Shown here piece by piece: positions 28,301 through 35,794 of a stretch of DNA of 54,765 nt. The notes beneath the pieces are model-generated. The model saw only the letters and a program-made list of their open reading frames with translations. It was not told where the DNA came from and searched no databases. The stretch is from Glycomyces dulcitolivorans (GTDB taxonomy: Bacteria; Actinomycetota; Actinomycetes; Mycobacteriales; Micromonosporaceae), in NCBI RefSeq assembly GCF_003265355.1, contig NZ_QFRW01000326.1:1-54765 (forward strand). Direction: 5' to 3'. Numbering within the stretch: the stretch's first letter is position 1; the number at the start of each line of letters is the position of its first letter. Made by a program: the position numbers and the translations under genes.

Positions 28301-29529
28301 AATACGCATCGCTTGCCGGCTATCTCTACGGAACCCTCAGCACCCGATGCAGGGAAATCGCTCGTTCTGAGTCATGGGAAACGTTGGGAGACTCTGCCCC
28401 GCCGCCTCAATTGAAGGCGCTCGCGAAAATGCTTGGTGATCTCGGAAACATCGTATTCGCCCTGTCGCGCACCCCAAATGCTCTGACTGTGCTGCGCGCC
28501 GCAGCCGCAGGAGGCGCCAAAAAGCACTATCTCGCCCGCGTAGCCGGTGTCTCCAGCGTCCGGATCCGAGAGGAGTCGGAGCGCCAAATCCAGAGGATCG
28601 AAGCGAGCCTCCGCAGCGGCGGAATTCTCGGGCCATTGCGATATAGGAAATCGAGCGACACCTCCATTCCACATCACCTCGAGCTTTCGATTCCAATCGA
28701 GATCAACTCCTTGGGCACCGAACTCTCTTCCGCAATCGAGAGATGCGCTACCGTCCTACAAGATGCGGCCGGGCCAAAGTCGCTCATCACGAACGTCCTG
28801 GTCGTGCCAAGTCGAGCAGATCGACCGATTCGAAGGCTATCCCACAACATTGCAGGCGGGAGAATATATGCACCAGCAATCGACCTTTTCGATTCCTGGG
28901 AAGACCAGCTTCCTCGAGCACTACCTACTCCAATCACGGATCAGCTCGAACGTGCTATCAACGTTTTGAGAGAGCTATCGGCGATAGCTTTTATCTCGCA
29001 CGAACGCCCGACTGAGACCCGCTACCAAGTCCATTCAGATCTACTGAGTGAGAAGTGGGTGGAAGCAATCGGATACCTCCGAGAGATTCGACAGAGAGGG
29101 CGATTCGCAAACACTATAATCGACTCACTTGAGAGTCTTTCGGGCGTGCTCGTTGCTGAGTTCGAAGATGAGGAGAATCCGACGGCACCTGGTTTTCTCG
29201 CAACCCAATTGCAGCCAAATGGAAACGGAGAACCTACTGAGATCTCGAATATGTGCAACTCGCTACGGGTAATGGCACTCGCGCTCGATCTCGACCTTCA
29301 GTTATTCACGGATCATCTTCCAAGGAGGCCTGGACGGCGACGCCGGGGTCCGGCCTGTTCCCGACGCACCTACTGGCCGACTGCCAACGCGCTGCTGCCT
29401 CATCACCCGCACACGCTCACCACCAATCACGACTGCGCCTGTTGGCAGAGGCAGGCCGGCCACGCGACCGTCGCCGAAGTGCCGCATGGCCGTCTTGCTC
29501 TCCACGCCGGTACGACCCGCCGACGGTGA
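25363..29529 (+). CDS. Predicted nuclease-STAND ATPase, 1388 residues
   Basis: The N-terminus resembles the DUF4297/Cap4-like PD-(D/E)XK nuclease: SARGYYYQDVVGAWLASRVL (24-43), then EGLEDLSCEGGDHWQVQAKS with Glu55, Asp59 and the QAK at 71-73 as the probable active site. A P-loop ATPase follows: ITGPSGVGKSMVLWASGYAA with Walker A at 308-315, and VGFIIDGVG as Walker B. About 900 helical residues without a recognised family follow, likely the sensor half. This resembles Avs-type anti-phage STAND proteins, in which an N-terminal nuclease is activated when the sensor recognises a phage protein. GC is visibly lower than in flanking core genes. The last 70 residues are Arg/His/Pro-rich and look like out-of-frame sequence, so the real C-terminus may be lost. 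Confidence 0.78.
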   Translation: MTADADVAVTLGAEWADSRAGSRSARGYYYQDVVGAWLASRVLDRQLVLGQIVPEGLEDLSCEGGDHWQVQAKSRQGHRGDFTSGWVAKTLLKVWSKHLDRRERGIAGRPMLVLERPVHGASPSEWGRPIRESFAPGHPLIGELRSRCAAAEISVTEIDAILDEASILILPWHVAFAEAIENVVRKTGVLPGVAVPIVLALRSRVQACTAANAEALEPQQRQGLSLTDIEHLATSTLELTDQAALTAALRDRLCETIDFDTPMHDDGFYEGVSVQPGHIAAGLPAPRKAATNLVLEALERNRPVLITGPSGVGKSMVLWASGYAARHILWYRVRSLRERDIPALLDLLCASGPTEIAPVGFIIDGVGIGPMREWDTLVERVASIPGARLLGSARFEDLFPLRSLPECDRIEVTLDEEVAARIHQEIVAAGKTTVPHWREAFEQADGLTLEFTHFLTQGRRLPDVIGEQVNKRIAEHRDLELRLLAVTSLAHQWNTAVPLQAALGSAAATDSESRMALERLRQEHLVHVEAGMLMGRHPLRSKTLAEQIHRTPPPMLSDTFNSVTSMIEASGLTDFLAGAVASGTIPDSVILTAAQSRLHDQFGAEGIAVLQGLRAGSLQREMRRRSNQLRVHGVAPAHQIAAFMLAVSEDDLPGMIEPALQVAIDELKAMPSAENALRDDLFAMIDFDQVVATLGRSDITSASTLLALLEELSERQRESLITGTASNSPMLVELATCGFEDLADLLDTAHRVDPRLHAEMVRTLGGEAAITDRLMEYDEWIFQASIKTEEDQSVAFARLAIISPELQMDMEKHAKRIARMYLQCFPYSDHADVDFVAADGQPVSADRPYLSLLKQRYACGTTSSIWPRSRLRYAVAAASVMSRTERTVIAKDLITRSARILDAILKVWLHVEQSRAKKDALNKDLEAFREDIALLTIPFDQTGIEQDGSTASSSPSLHDPLHELLNGIGVLPSRLARTDQYASLAGYLYGTLSTRCREIARSESWETLGDSAPPPQLKALAKMLGDLGNIVFALSRTPNALTVLRAAAAGGAKKHYLARVAGVSSVRIREESERQIQRIEASLRSGGILGPLRYRKSSDTSIPHHLELSIPIEINSLGTELSSAIERCATVLQDAAGPKSLITNVLVVPSRADRPIRRLSHNIAGGRIYAPAIDLFDSWEDQLPRALPTPITDQLERAINVLRELSAIAFISHERPTETRYQVHSDLLSEKWVEAIGYLREIRQRGRFANTIIDSLESLSGVLVAEFEDEENPTAPGFLATQLQPNGNGEPTEISNMCNSLRVMALALDLDLQLFTDHLPRRPGRRRRGPACSRRTYWPTANALLPHHPHTLTTNHDCACWQRQAGHATVAEVPHGRLALHAGTTRRR

Positions 29530-29640
29530 TGCCGAAATGGACGGCGATCGCGCCCGCAGACCAGCCGCTCTCAAGCAGCACTGCGGCTTCAACGCTCTCC
29601 AGCCTGGCGCCCTCCAGCACCGGCGTCACCTCGTGACCTG
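29417..29640 (-). pseudogene. Remnant of a small HTH gene, antisense to the end of the STAND gene
   Basis: On the minus strand GARLESVEAAVLLESGWSAG and AIAVHFGIT read like a helix-turn-helix. The frame then turns to low-quality sequence and the plausible continuation (GRTGVESKTAMRHFG) is in another frame. I read this as a frameshifted remnant. It overlaps the atypical end of the nuclease-STAND ORF, suggesting that an insertion or deletion joined the two. Confidence 0.35.
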
Positions 29641-29705
29641 AGTTGCGGACGTCTGTCCTCCCCGACTCGTGGTCATATGTCCATCGCGGAGATGACTGCG
29701 AAGGG

Positions 29706-30176
29706 TCATGCTTCAGGATCGGAGTCGTTCTCGGGAAGCACGATCGGCTGGTCGGCGAGCTCGGCGATCGTTCGCGGATGCGCTGGGAGCGTCTGTCGGA
29801 GCCGCGTTTCGATCGCTGACGGTTTCCGGCCGAGCGCCACCGCGATGGCCGCCACGGGCACGCCGACGTCCCAGTACCGCAGGAGGTCATCCTGATCCTC
29901 CGGCCTCCAACGATGCCCAGCGTTCGGATAGCCCGTCTCAGCCGATTCCGCATTGTCGCGGGCGCGGTCAGCGGCCGCGAAAGGCCTGCGCGCGGTCAGC
30001 TTCGCGATGTCAACGTGGAGGCGTGCGGACTTAATGCCCGCGTCATGGAACGCGAGCCGGGTCGCATCGTCGGCGTCCTGCCGCGGCCAGTGCCTCGGGT
30101 CGAGGGACCGCCATCGGTCGGCTTCGTCCAGTGCGGCAATGGCTTTGGCAAGGTGTTCACCAGGGAGTTCAGTCAT
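29706..30176 (-). CDS. Small protein with Myb/HTH-like domain
   Basis: A 156-residue protein. The C-terminal half has RWRPEDQDDLLRYWDVGVPV and AAIAVALGRKPSAIETRL, the pattern of a SANT/Myb-like helix-turn-helix (trp-rich first helix, then GRKPSAIETRL recognition helix). The N-terminal half is helical and polar. This suggests a DNA-binding protein, perhaps a regulator of the neighbouring divergent hydrolase gene. The start ATG 30174-30176 has no strong ribosome-binding site. It is intact, unlike the remnant downstream of it. Confidence 0.65.
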   Translation of the reverse strand: MTELPGEHLAKAIAALDEADRWRSLDPRHWPRQDADDATRLAFHDAGIKSARLHVDIAKLTARRPFAAADRARDNAESAETGYPNAGHRWRPEDQDDLLRYWDVGVPVAAIAVALGRKPSAIETRLRQTLPAHPRTIAELADQPIVLPENDSDPEA

Positions 30177-30306
30177 GGACGCAATTGTGACCGATGTGGT
30201 ACATGGTGTCCACCTACGCCCATGGCTGCCACAGTCCGCGATCCGTTTCTGTCACCCCTCTGACGTACCGTCAATCGCATCCATCACTGGAGAAAGGCAA
30301 GACTCT

Positions 30307-31206
30307 ATGCCTGCGACGACCCCATTCACCCATCCGTCACGTTATCCCACGTACTGGCGCGAGGTGCAGGAGCGCGTCCGCGCCGATATCCACCCTGGCA
30401 CCGGCACCCACACCATCCTGTTCGCGCACGGTCTGGGCGGCTCGACCGAGTTCTGGGAGTCGGTGGACAGCTCCCGCGACCTGCGCGGCGCCACCTTGGT
30501 ACGGCTGAACTTCCTCGACCACGGCCCGAGTGAGGACGAACGAGACCTCGATCGCCTGTGGGCCAAGGGCGATCCCGCGCGCTATCCGAACCCGATGGAG
30601 GCGTTCGCTGACCAGCTTGAGGAAGTCTTCCGGGAAGTCCAGGGCAACGGCACCGTCCACATCGTCAGCCACTCCATGGGCACCGTCCCAGCCCTCATCC
30701 TTCTCTCGCGCCTTCGTCGCGACGGTATCCCTTTCAACGGGCGCTTCATCTCCATTGAAGGGAACTTGACCGAGGCTGACTGCGGCCTGGCCTCGCGCAA
30801 GATCGCCGCCATGGCCCCCAGCTTCGCGGACTACGAAGGCGGCGACGACCATCCACTCTATACCTTCCATGAACGGCTCGGCACCTCTCGTCACCGCGCC
30901 GAGCGCTTGTGGGGCATGAACATGCGCTTCTGCTGGCCCCCGTTCTTGGTAAGGGCCGCCGAGGACCTGGTCCAGTGGTGCGACTCCGGCCGGGCTGCCG
31001 CCCTCTGGGAGGAAGTCGACAATCCTGTTTACTTCTACGGCGAACTGACCGGATTCCCCGAGCACAACCGCCGCCTGCTCGCCGCCGCTACCGTCGTCGA
31101 GGTCCCAGGTAGCGGCCATTTCCCAATGATCGACAGCCCGCACAGTCTGTGGCCCGAGGTCGCCCGAACCATCAATTCGACCAGGCGTCCGAGGAGCCCC
31201 GCGTAA
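30307..31206 (+). CDS. Alpha/beta hydrolase
   Basis: A 299-residue enzyme with the alpha/beta-hydrolase order of motifs: oxyanion-hole HGLGG at 41-45, nucleophile Ser123 in the elbow VSHSMGT, and the late catalytic His in VPGSGHFPMIDSP. The acid is probably an Asp before that. There is no signal peptide, so it should be cytosolic. ATG 30307 has GGAGAAAGG about 8 bases before it; the frame is open much further upstream but without coding quality. The substrate is unknown. It may be a lipase, esterase or dehalogenase-type enzyme. A hairpin follows the gene. Confidence 0.85.
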   Translation: MPATTPFTHPSRYPTYWREVQERVRADIHPGTGTHTILFAHGLGGSTEFWESVDSSRDLRGATLVRLNFLDHGPSEDERDLDRLWAKGDPARYPNPMEAFADQLEEVFREVQGNGTVHIVSHSMGTVPALILLSRLRRDGIPFNGRFISIEGNLTEADCGLASRKIAAMAPSFADYEGGDDHPLYTFHERLGTSRHRAERLWGMNMRFCWPPFLVRAAEDLVQWCDSGRAAALWEEVDNPVYFYGELTGFPEHNRRLLAAATVVEVPGSGHFPMIDSPHSLWPEVARTINSTRRPRSPA

Positions 31207-31211
31207 TGTCA

Positions 31212-31250
31212 TACCGGAACGTGGCGGCGCTCCGCCGCCACCGACCGGTA
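31212..31250 (+). terminator. Hairpin after the hydrolase gene
   Basis: A two-tier inverted repeat. The inner arms GTGGCGGCG/CGCCGCCAC close a 3-nt loop, and outer arms TACCGG/CCGGTA flank them with 3-nt internal loops. It starts 6 bp after the stop codon. Confidence 0.65.
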
Positions 31251-32469
31251 TCAGCAAGCGTTCTGGCGTTCGCCCGCCGCTGAGTTCTTCGCGCGCGAGC
31301 AGATGCAACGAGTCCGCATATGCGGCGCATCCCTGGTCAAATGGTTCAGGTTCGGCTACGTCGCCAGTCCCGCAACCGGTCAGGGCGCCTTCACCGGCAG
31401 AGCCGCGATTCCCTACTCGAGGTCGTTGCCGAACGATAGGGGTACCTTCGCGTTCCGCTTCGCCCCCGACTGTGCCCACACCGGCCATGACGCAGGCACC
31501 GGCCCTACTAACGTTCCGCTGCGGCTGTTTAGCGAGCGTGTGCATTTCGCGCTCCGCCGGGCCCTCCCGTGAACCATTGTCTCAACCTGCCGAAGACGGC
31601 CTTCGTCTGCTCTCCAGGAAGTCCCTCGCCTTGAGCATGAGAGGCGGTTGTGATCCGATTTCGTTCAAGACCGAGACCGTGTCGTGAACCGCCTGGCCTG
31701 GCGCATCGAGCGCGGCGCCCCGCCGCCGACAGGGCCGCGCGGCCGAGCACGAGCTCCTCGGCTGCTGCCTCGAACCCGGCGGCGGCGCTCGCGTCCCCAC
31801 CGGCACCGGCGATGCACGGCGCGTGGTCGCTAAGGAGCTGTGCCTATTCGCCCCGCCCGGTGCCGCCCTGGCTGAGGCTGGCCGCATCCGCCGGTCAGAC
31901 GGGACTGTCTGCGACATCTGGCGAGCAACACCGCCGCCTGCTTCGATCTCGTGAGATTGTCGCCGCTGACGAGTCTGGGGAGGCCCGGTCTAATGAGATG
32001 ATGCGCGGTGAATTACCGGCCAGTAGCCCTAGAATTCTTGAGTGGGGATACAAGTGCGTTCGTGAGGTGAAACATCCGCTGGTGTTTGCCGGGCGAGGTA
32101 TCCGGGTGACCATGGGATCGCCTCGGCAGCAGCGCTGACTCTAGTCCGCTGTGGTGACTTCTGGGGCGGGTGCGACTGCGAAGCGCGAAGGTTGTGTCAA
32201 TGTCCGACCGGGCGGCTGACCGGCATCGCCCGATGTCGCGCCGGGGAGTAGCCATCGATCGATGGCTATGCCTGCCGGACGCAACTACACTAGAAAGTAG
32301 GCGGCGTCACAGCCTCATGAACTTCATGGACAACAAATCCATAATGGAGTTCGTGTCCATGATTCTGACCATGAACACGTTGAGACCAGTTGGCAAATTG
32401 CCTGCTCGGGCGGGGTGGGGTTGCGCGAACATTCGGCGCATTGTCGCTGGTAGAAGAGCTCGAACCGCG
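31251..32469. other. Right end of island A: no intact gene, decayed sequence
   Basis: About 1.2 kb without a convincing intact gene. On the plus strand near 31740-31950 a frame reads EHELLGCCLEPGGGARVPTG and then RVVAKELCLFAPPGAALAEA, which looks protein-like but has no start and shifts frame upstream. This is probably the remnant of a gene. The last 200 bp before the att repeat contain short AT-richer stretches. The region may have held excision or transfer genes of the element. Confidence 0.45.
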
Positions 32470-32512
32470 CTGGGGGTCAAGGGGTCGCAGGTTCAAGTCC
32501 TGTCAGCCCGAC
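32470..32512 (+). repeat. att repeat, right copy (attR of island A)
   Basis: Exact copy of the 43 bases at 15636-15678, in the same orientation, but without the 5' half of the tRNA before it. It marks the right edge of island A. It also encodes the last 11 codons and stop of the adjacent serine recombinase on the other strand. Confidence 0.92.
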
Positions 32513-34144
32513 CAGAAATGGTCTACTCGAACCCCGGTCACCTTTCACAGGTGACCGGGGTTCTTGGTTTTCCGGGGCCGGTTCGCCCTCCACTCGGCGG
32601 CTCTCAATGAACTCCCTCAACGCGACGGTGTGCCCGGCGGATATTGCTCGTTGCACTCCGGGAGCCCCTGATTCTTCGGCGTCCAGGTACAGCCTGTCGA
32701 AGAAGAGACCGAGCAGGGATTTCCGCAAGTCGTTCGTGAGACTCCGATGCAGCTTCCTGGGGTCGGCGAGCAGTCCGAGGAGTTTGTGGATCCGCTGTTG
32801 TGCCGCGACCGTATCGGTCGTGTCGGAGTCGTCGAGTTGCTGGCGGAGCTTGTCGCGTTCGAGGTTCAGGTCCTTGAGCCGTTGCGTGAGTTTCTCGGTC
32901 GGCCAGCCCGGCTGCCCGAGAAGGTCCAAGCACTGGTCTTCGAGATTGTCGAGCTTCGTCAGCTCGGTTTTCAGCCGTTGCCGGATCGCTTTTCCAGTCG
33001 CCTGTCGGGCACGAATCGCCTCGCTCAGGAGCTCCTCGACGTCGGTCCGCTCCGCAGGGGAGACCGCGATGGTCGTGAGATGGTTTTCGACTGCGGTTTC
33101 GATCGTGGCGTGGGTGAACCTAGGAAGGTCGCAGGTACCCGTCTCTCGGCCCGCGCAGCGCCAGTAGAAGTGGACGCGGCCGGTGTGGCTCTTGGCGGAT
33201 TCGAGGATGAGGCGCTGCCCGCAGCGGTGGCACCAGAGACTGCCTTTGAGGAAGTGGTCCCAGACCCGTTCACGGGTGCCGCGGCTGCGTGTGGCGAGGA
33301 CGCCTTGAACGCGATCGAACAGGATCGGATCGATGAGCGGCTCGTGACGCCCGCGGTGCTCCTTCTCGCGCCAGACCACGTACCCGAGGTAGTAGCGATC
33401 GCGGAGGATCTTCTCGAGCTGGCTGACCGATACCGCTGTCCCGGCCGGGTGGGCCTTGGTGGGACGGTTTCGCAGTCCCGCGTCGGTCAACGCCTGGCGC
33501 AGCTGCCGGAGCCCGTACTGGCCGGTGGCGAAGAGCTCGAACCCGGTCTTGATGAACGGCGCCCGCTCGGTGTCGAGTTCGATGGTGGCGACGTTGCGGC
33601 CGTCGATCTTCTTGCGGACGTTGAGGTAGCCGAGTTTGGCGCGACCAGGGGTGCCGCCGCGGGCCGCCTTGGCGGCCATCTTGAAGGACACGTCCGCGCC
33701 GAGCTTGCGCGAGTGGTACTCGTTGACGCCGTCAAGGATGAGCGACACCAGGTCGCCCTCCGGGCCGGCCTCCGACGGCTCCTGCGTCGATAGAAGTTCG
33801 ACGCCCTGCTTGCGGAACGCTTCGCGCGTGGCCATCGCCTCGTAGGCGTTGCGGAAAGCCCGCGAGCGTGCGTAAACGAGCACGACCTCGACGTCCTGCT
33901 GGTGGTAGACCCGTTCGAGCAGCTGCTGGAACTTCGGTCGGCGGTCGATCGCAGTACCCGAGCCGCCGGGTTCGGGGTACTCGGCGACGATTTCGAGACC
34001 GTGCTGCTCGGCGTAGCGCTGGCAGGCTTCACGCTGAGTTGCGATCGAGTCGCCGAACTCCTCGTCTTCGGTGCCGGTCTGTGCCTGGCGAGTGGTCGAG
34101 ACGCGGTAGTACGCGACGGTACGGCGCCGTCGTTTGTCGGGCAT
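32477..34144 (-). CDS. Large serine recombinase
   Basis: A 555-residue recombinase. The catalytic resolvase domain begins AYYRVSTTRQAQTG with nucleophile Ser16, and continues with LVYARSRAFRN. The recombinase domain includes GRAKLGYLNVRKK and LRDRYYLGYVVWREKEH. A zinc ribbon has CHRCGQRL with CAGRETGTC, followed by a long coiled coil (about 380-460). Large serine integrases recombine attP and attB without accessory factors. The C-terminal residues VGLTGLEPATP are encoded by the att repeat itself, as in other integrases whose genes end at a tRNA att site. The start ATG 34142-34144 follows a small ORF by 2 bp. It lies outside island A, so it belongs to a second element. Confidence 0.92.
   Translation of the reverse strand: MPDKRRRRTVAYYRVSTTRQAQTGTEDEEFGDSIATQREACQRYAEQHGLEIVAEYPEPGGSGTAIDRRPKFQQLLERVYHQQDVEVVLVYARSRAFRNAYEAMATREAFRKQGVELLSTQEPSEAGPEGDLVSLILDGVNEYHSRKLGADVSFKMAAKAARGGTPGRAKLGYLNVRKKIDGRNVATIELDTERAPFIKTGFELFATGQYGLRQLRQALTDAGLRNRPTKAHPAGTAVSVSQLEKILRDRYYLGYVVWREKEHRGRHEPLIDPILFDRVQGVLATRSRGTRERVWDHFLKGSLWCHRCGQRLILESAKSHTGRVHFYWRCAGRETGTCDLPRFTHATIETAVENHLTTIAVSPAERTDVEELLSEAIRARQATGKAIRQRLKTELTKLDNLEDQCLDLLGQPGWPTEKLTQRLKDLNLERDKLRQQLDDSDTTDTVAAQQRIHKLLGLLADPRKLHRSLTNDLRKSLLGLFFDRLYLDAEESGAPGVQRAISAGHTVALREFIESRRVEGEPAPENQEPRSPVKGDRGSSRPFLVGLTGLEPATP
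32530..32562 (+). terminator. Strong hairpin just right of attR, probable ancestral tRNA terminator
   Basis: A perfect 14-bp stem (32530-32543 with 32549-32562) with loop TTCAC is followed by TCTTGGTTTT on the plus strand. It starts 18 bp past the att repeat, the place a tRNA-Pro terminator would have had before island A inserted. It lies within the coding region of the serine recombinase, which is read in the other direction. Confidence 0.65.
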
Positions 34145-34146
34145 GG

Positions 34147-34350
34147 TCAGCGGTCCTTCCTTCTTGGCCGAGTCCTACTGCCGACTCCGTCCCTGCGCGA
34201 GGCCCTTTGAATGGTCCAGGGCTCGGTGACGCCGTCGCGATCCTCAGGTTCGTGTTCGGCGGCCGCGGCCAGGAGGTCGGCGAGTGCCCGCAGATCGAGC
34301 TCGCGGCGGCGTTCGCCGATGACGACGACGCGGTGCTTGAGAGCCCTCAT
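34147..34350 (-). CDS. Small protein upstream of the serine recombinase
   Basis: A 67-residue basic protein beginning MRALKHRVVVIGERRRELDL and then LRALADLLAAAAEHEPEDRD. It ends 2 bp before the recombinase ATG, so both are probably one transcript. The first half could form a small strand-helix fold. The frame is also open to 34401, but the coding signal improves from the ATG at 34348-34350. I do not recognise a family. A recombination directionality factor or a regulator is possible from its position only. Confidence 0.6.
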   Translation of the reverse strand: MRALKHRVVVIGERRRELDLRALADLLAAAAEHEPEDRDGVTEPWTIQRASRRDGVGSRTRPRRKDR

Positions 34351-34535
34351 CGCGTATCCGAACGGGCTGCGACGGGTCGGCATCGGCGACGGTAGGCGCA
34401 CTCCGGGCGGCCGTCGAGTGGCCGAAGCAGTGGGTCAGAGGCGGGCGTGCGGAGAGTGCGAAGCGGCTGAGGCTTCGCGGACTTGGGGTGAGGCAACGTG
34501 CGGTCTCACCGGCGACCGACACGGCCAGGCTCCTT

Positions 34536-34688
34536 ATATAGGCAGGGTGCGCGGTGCCTTCCGCGGAGGGTGCGCGGGGGTGCGCGCACCCCCGCGCACC
34601 CTCCGGCGCGTGATTACAGGTCAGATGAGTGGTTCTGCCGGTCGGGTGCGCGCACCCTCGCGGAAGCAGGCGCGCACCCTGCCTATAT
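34536..34688. repeat. Nested palindrome array with eight GGGTGCGCG half-sites
   Basis: Outer inverted repeat: ATATAGGCAGGGTGCGCG (34536-34553) and its exact complement at 34671-34688. Inside, a perfect 42-bp palindrome spans 34564-34605. The 14-bp palindrome GGGTGCGCGCACCC occurs twice, at 34578-34591 and 34644-34657. The half-site GGGTGCGCG occurs at 34545, 34568, 34578 and 34644, and its complement at 34583, 34593, 34649 and 34671. The array lies between the recombinase operon and a replication-relaxation gene, read in opposite directions. This fits an origin, a nick site or a divergent operator of the element. Confidence 0.8.
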
Positions 34689-34774
34689 CTAAGAGCAGGA
34701 CGAGCGCGTTCTGGCGCGGGTCGGAGGTCTATCGGACCCGCCACTCCACCTGAGAGCAGAAAGGGACGAAGCCC

Positions 34775-35626
34775 ATGAACGTGTCGCGCCACCGAACCAG
34801 CGACGTCGAGGCCGTCGGAGCGCTGGCGGCCTACTTGACTCCGCGTGACTTCGGGATCATCACCTGCCTGGCGGAGCAGCACCTCGCCACCGCAGCCCAC
34901 CTGGGGGCTGTCTTCTTCCCGTCCGGCAGGGCCGCCTCAGCGAGACTGGCAGCGCTGACCGAGATGGAAGTCCTCGACCGCTCGCGCGTCCCCGGCCGCA
35001 GTTCCTATCGGTACACCCTCGGGTGGGCCGGCGCCGCCGTCTATGCCCTCCGCAACGGCAAGACGCCGCCTACGCGGAGGATCGTGGCGTGGCAGGGGCA
35101 GCAGGCATTGTTCTCGGCGCATCGCAACCACAAGGAAGGCGTGCTGACGTTCTTCGCGCTCCTGCACCTCGCCGCACGCTCCGCCGGCGACGCCGAGGTC
35201 ACCGAGTGGATGCCCGAAGGCGCCGCGGCGGCTGAGATCATCAGCGCGCGGCCGGACGGAGCGGGGACCGTCACCTGGAGCGATGGTCGGCGACTGCGCT
35301 TCTGGTACGAGCACGACACCGGCACCGAGACCATCGGACGACTCACTGAGGTCATCGAGAGGTATCGGGATGGTCGCCTCCCGGGCAGCTACGGTGACCG
35401 GGTCCTGCTGCTCGGGCTGCCTGGCCGAGTCCGCATCCGGCACCTCGTCGAGGCGGCCGGGTGGCTCGGCGACCTTGCAGTTGCCGTAGCCGTGAACGAG
35501 GAGCTGCCGCCGGGCCAGGGTCCTCGGCCCGATTTGGCGCATCTGCTCACCGGTCCGCACTGGCACCGGCTGGGACATGATCAGACAAGTCTCAGGGACC
35601 TTGCGACGGCTGGGTCAGCGAGTTGA
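34775..35626 (+). CDS. Replication-relaxation family protein
   Basis: A 283-residue protein resembling the replication-relaxation family (PF13814), described for proteins needed for plasmid replication and DNA relaxation in Gram-positive elements. It starts with a winged-helix-like stretch: LTPRDFGIITCLAEQHLATA, then HLGAVFFPSGRAASARLAAL with the RL repeat typical of this family. Later parts fit an inactive nuclease-like fold (FWYEHDTGTETIGRL, with EHDTG similar to the family's EHDL). ATG 34775 has AAAGGGACGAAG upstream. It stands next to the palindromic array, a natural candidate for its target. Typical partners (FtsK/Tra) are not seen in the window. Confidence 0.75.
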   Translation: MNVSRHRTSDVEAVGALAAYLTPRDFGIITCLAEQHLATAAHLGAVFFPSGRAASARLAALTEMEVLDRSRVPGRSSYRYTLGWAGAAVYALRNGKTPPTRRIVAWQGQQALFSAHRNHKEGVLTFFALLHLAARSAGDAEVTEWMPEGAAAAEIISARPDGAGTVTWSDGRRLRFWYEHDTGTETIGRLTEVIERYRDGRLPGSYGDRVLLLGLPGRVRIRHLVEAAGWLGDLAVAVAVNEELPPGQGPRPDLAHLLTGPHWHRLGHDQTSLRDLATAGSAS

Positions 35627-35760
35627 TCCCCATCCTGAATGCGGGATCCTGTTCGACCCGCTGTGATGCCCCATCCTGAGCACCATCCGCGGCAAAGTCA
35701 ACGGTAGAGCGGTAATCCTGCTGGTCGACGCCGAGATTCGGCGCTGACCCAAAACCCGAA

Positions 35761-35776
35761 TATATACGTGTATATA
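35761..35776. repeat. AT-rich inverted repeat
   Basis: TATATACGTGTATATA forms 7-bp arms around GT, an AT-rich island between two convergent genes in otherwise GC-rich DNA. It could be a protein site or a weak terminator. Confidence 0.4.
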
Positions 35777-35794
35777 CCCGCAGGGCCGGTCCGA

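Noticed and set aside
34550-34690. CRISPR array
   Set aside because: The repeats are palindromic half-sites at uneven spacing in both orientations, with no spacers and no cas genes nearby.
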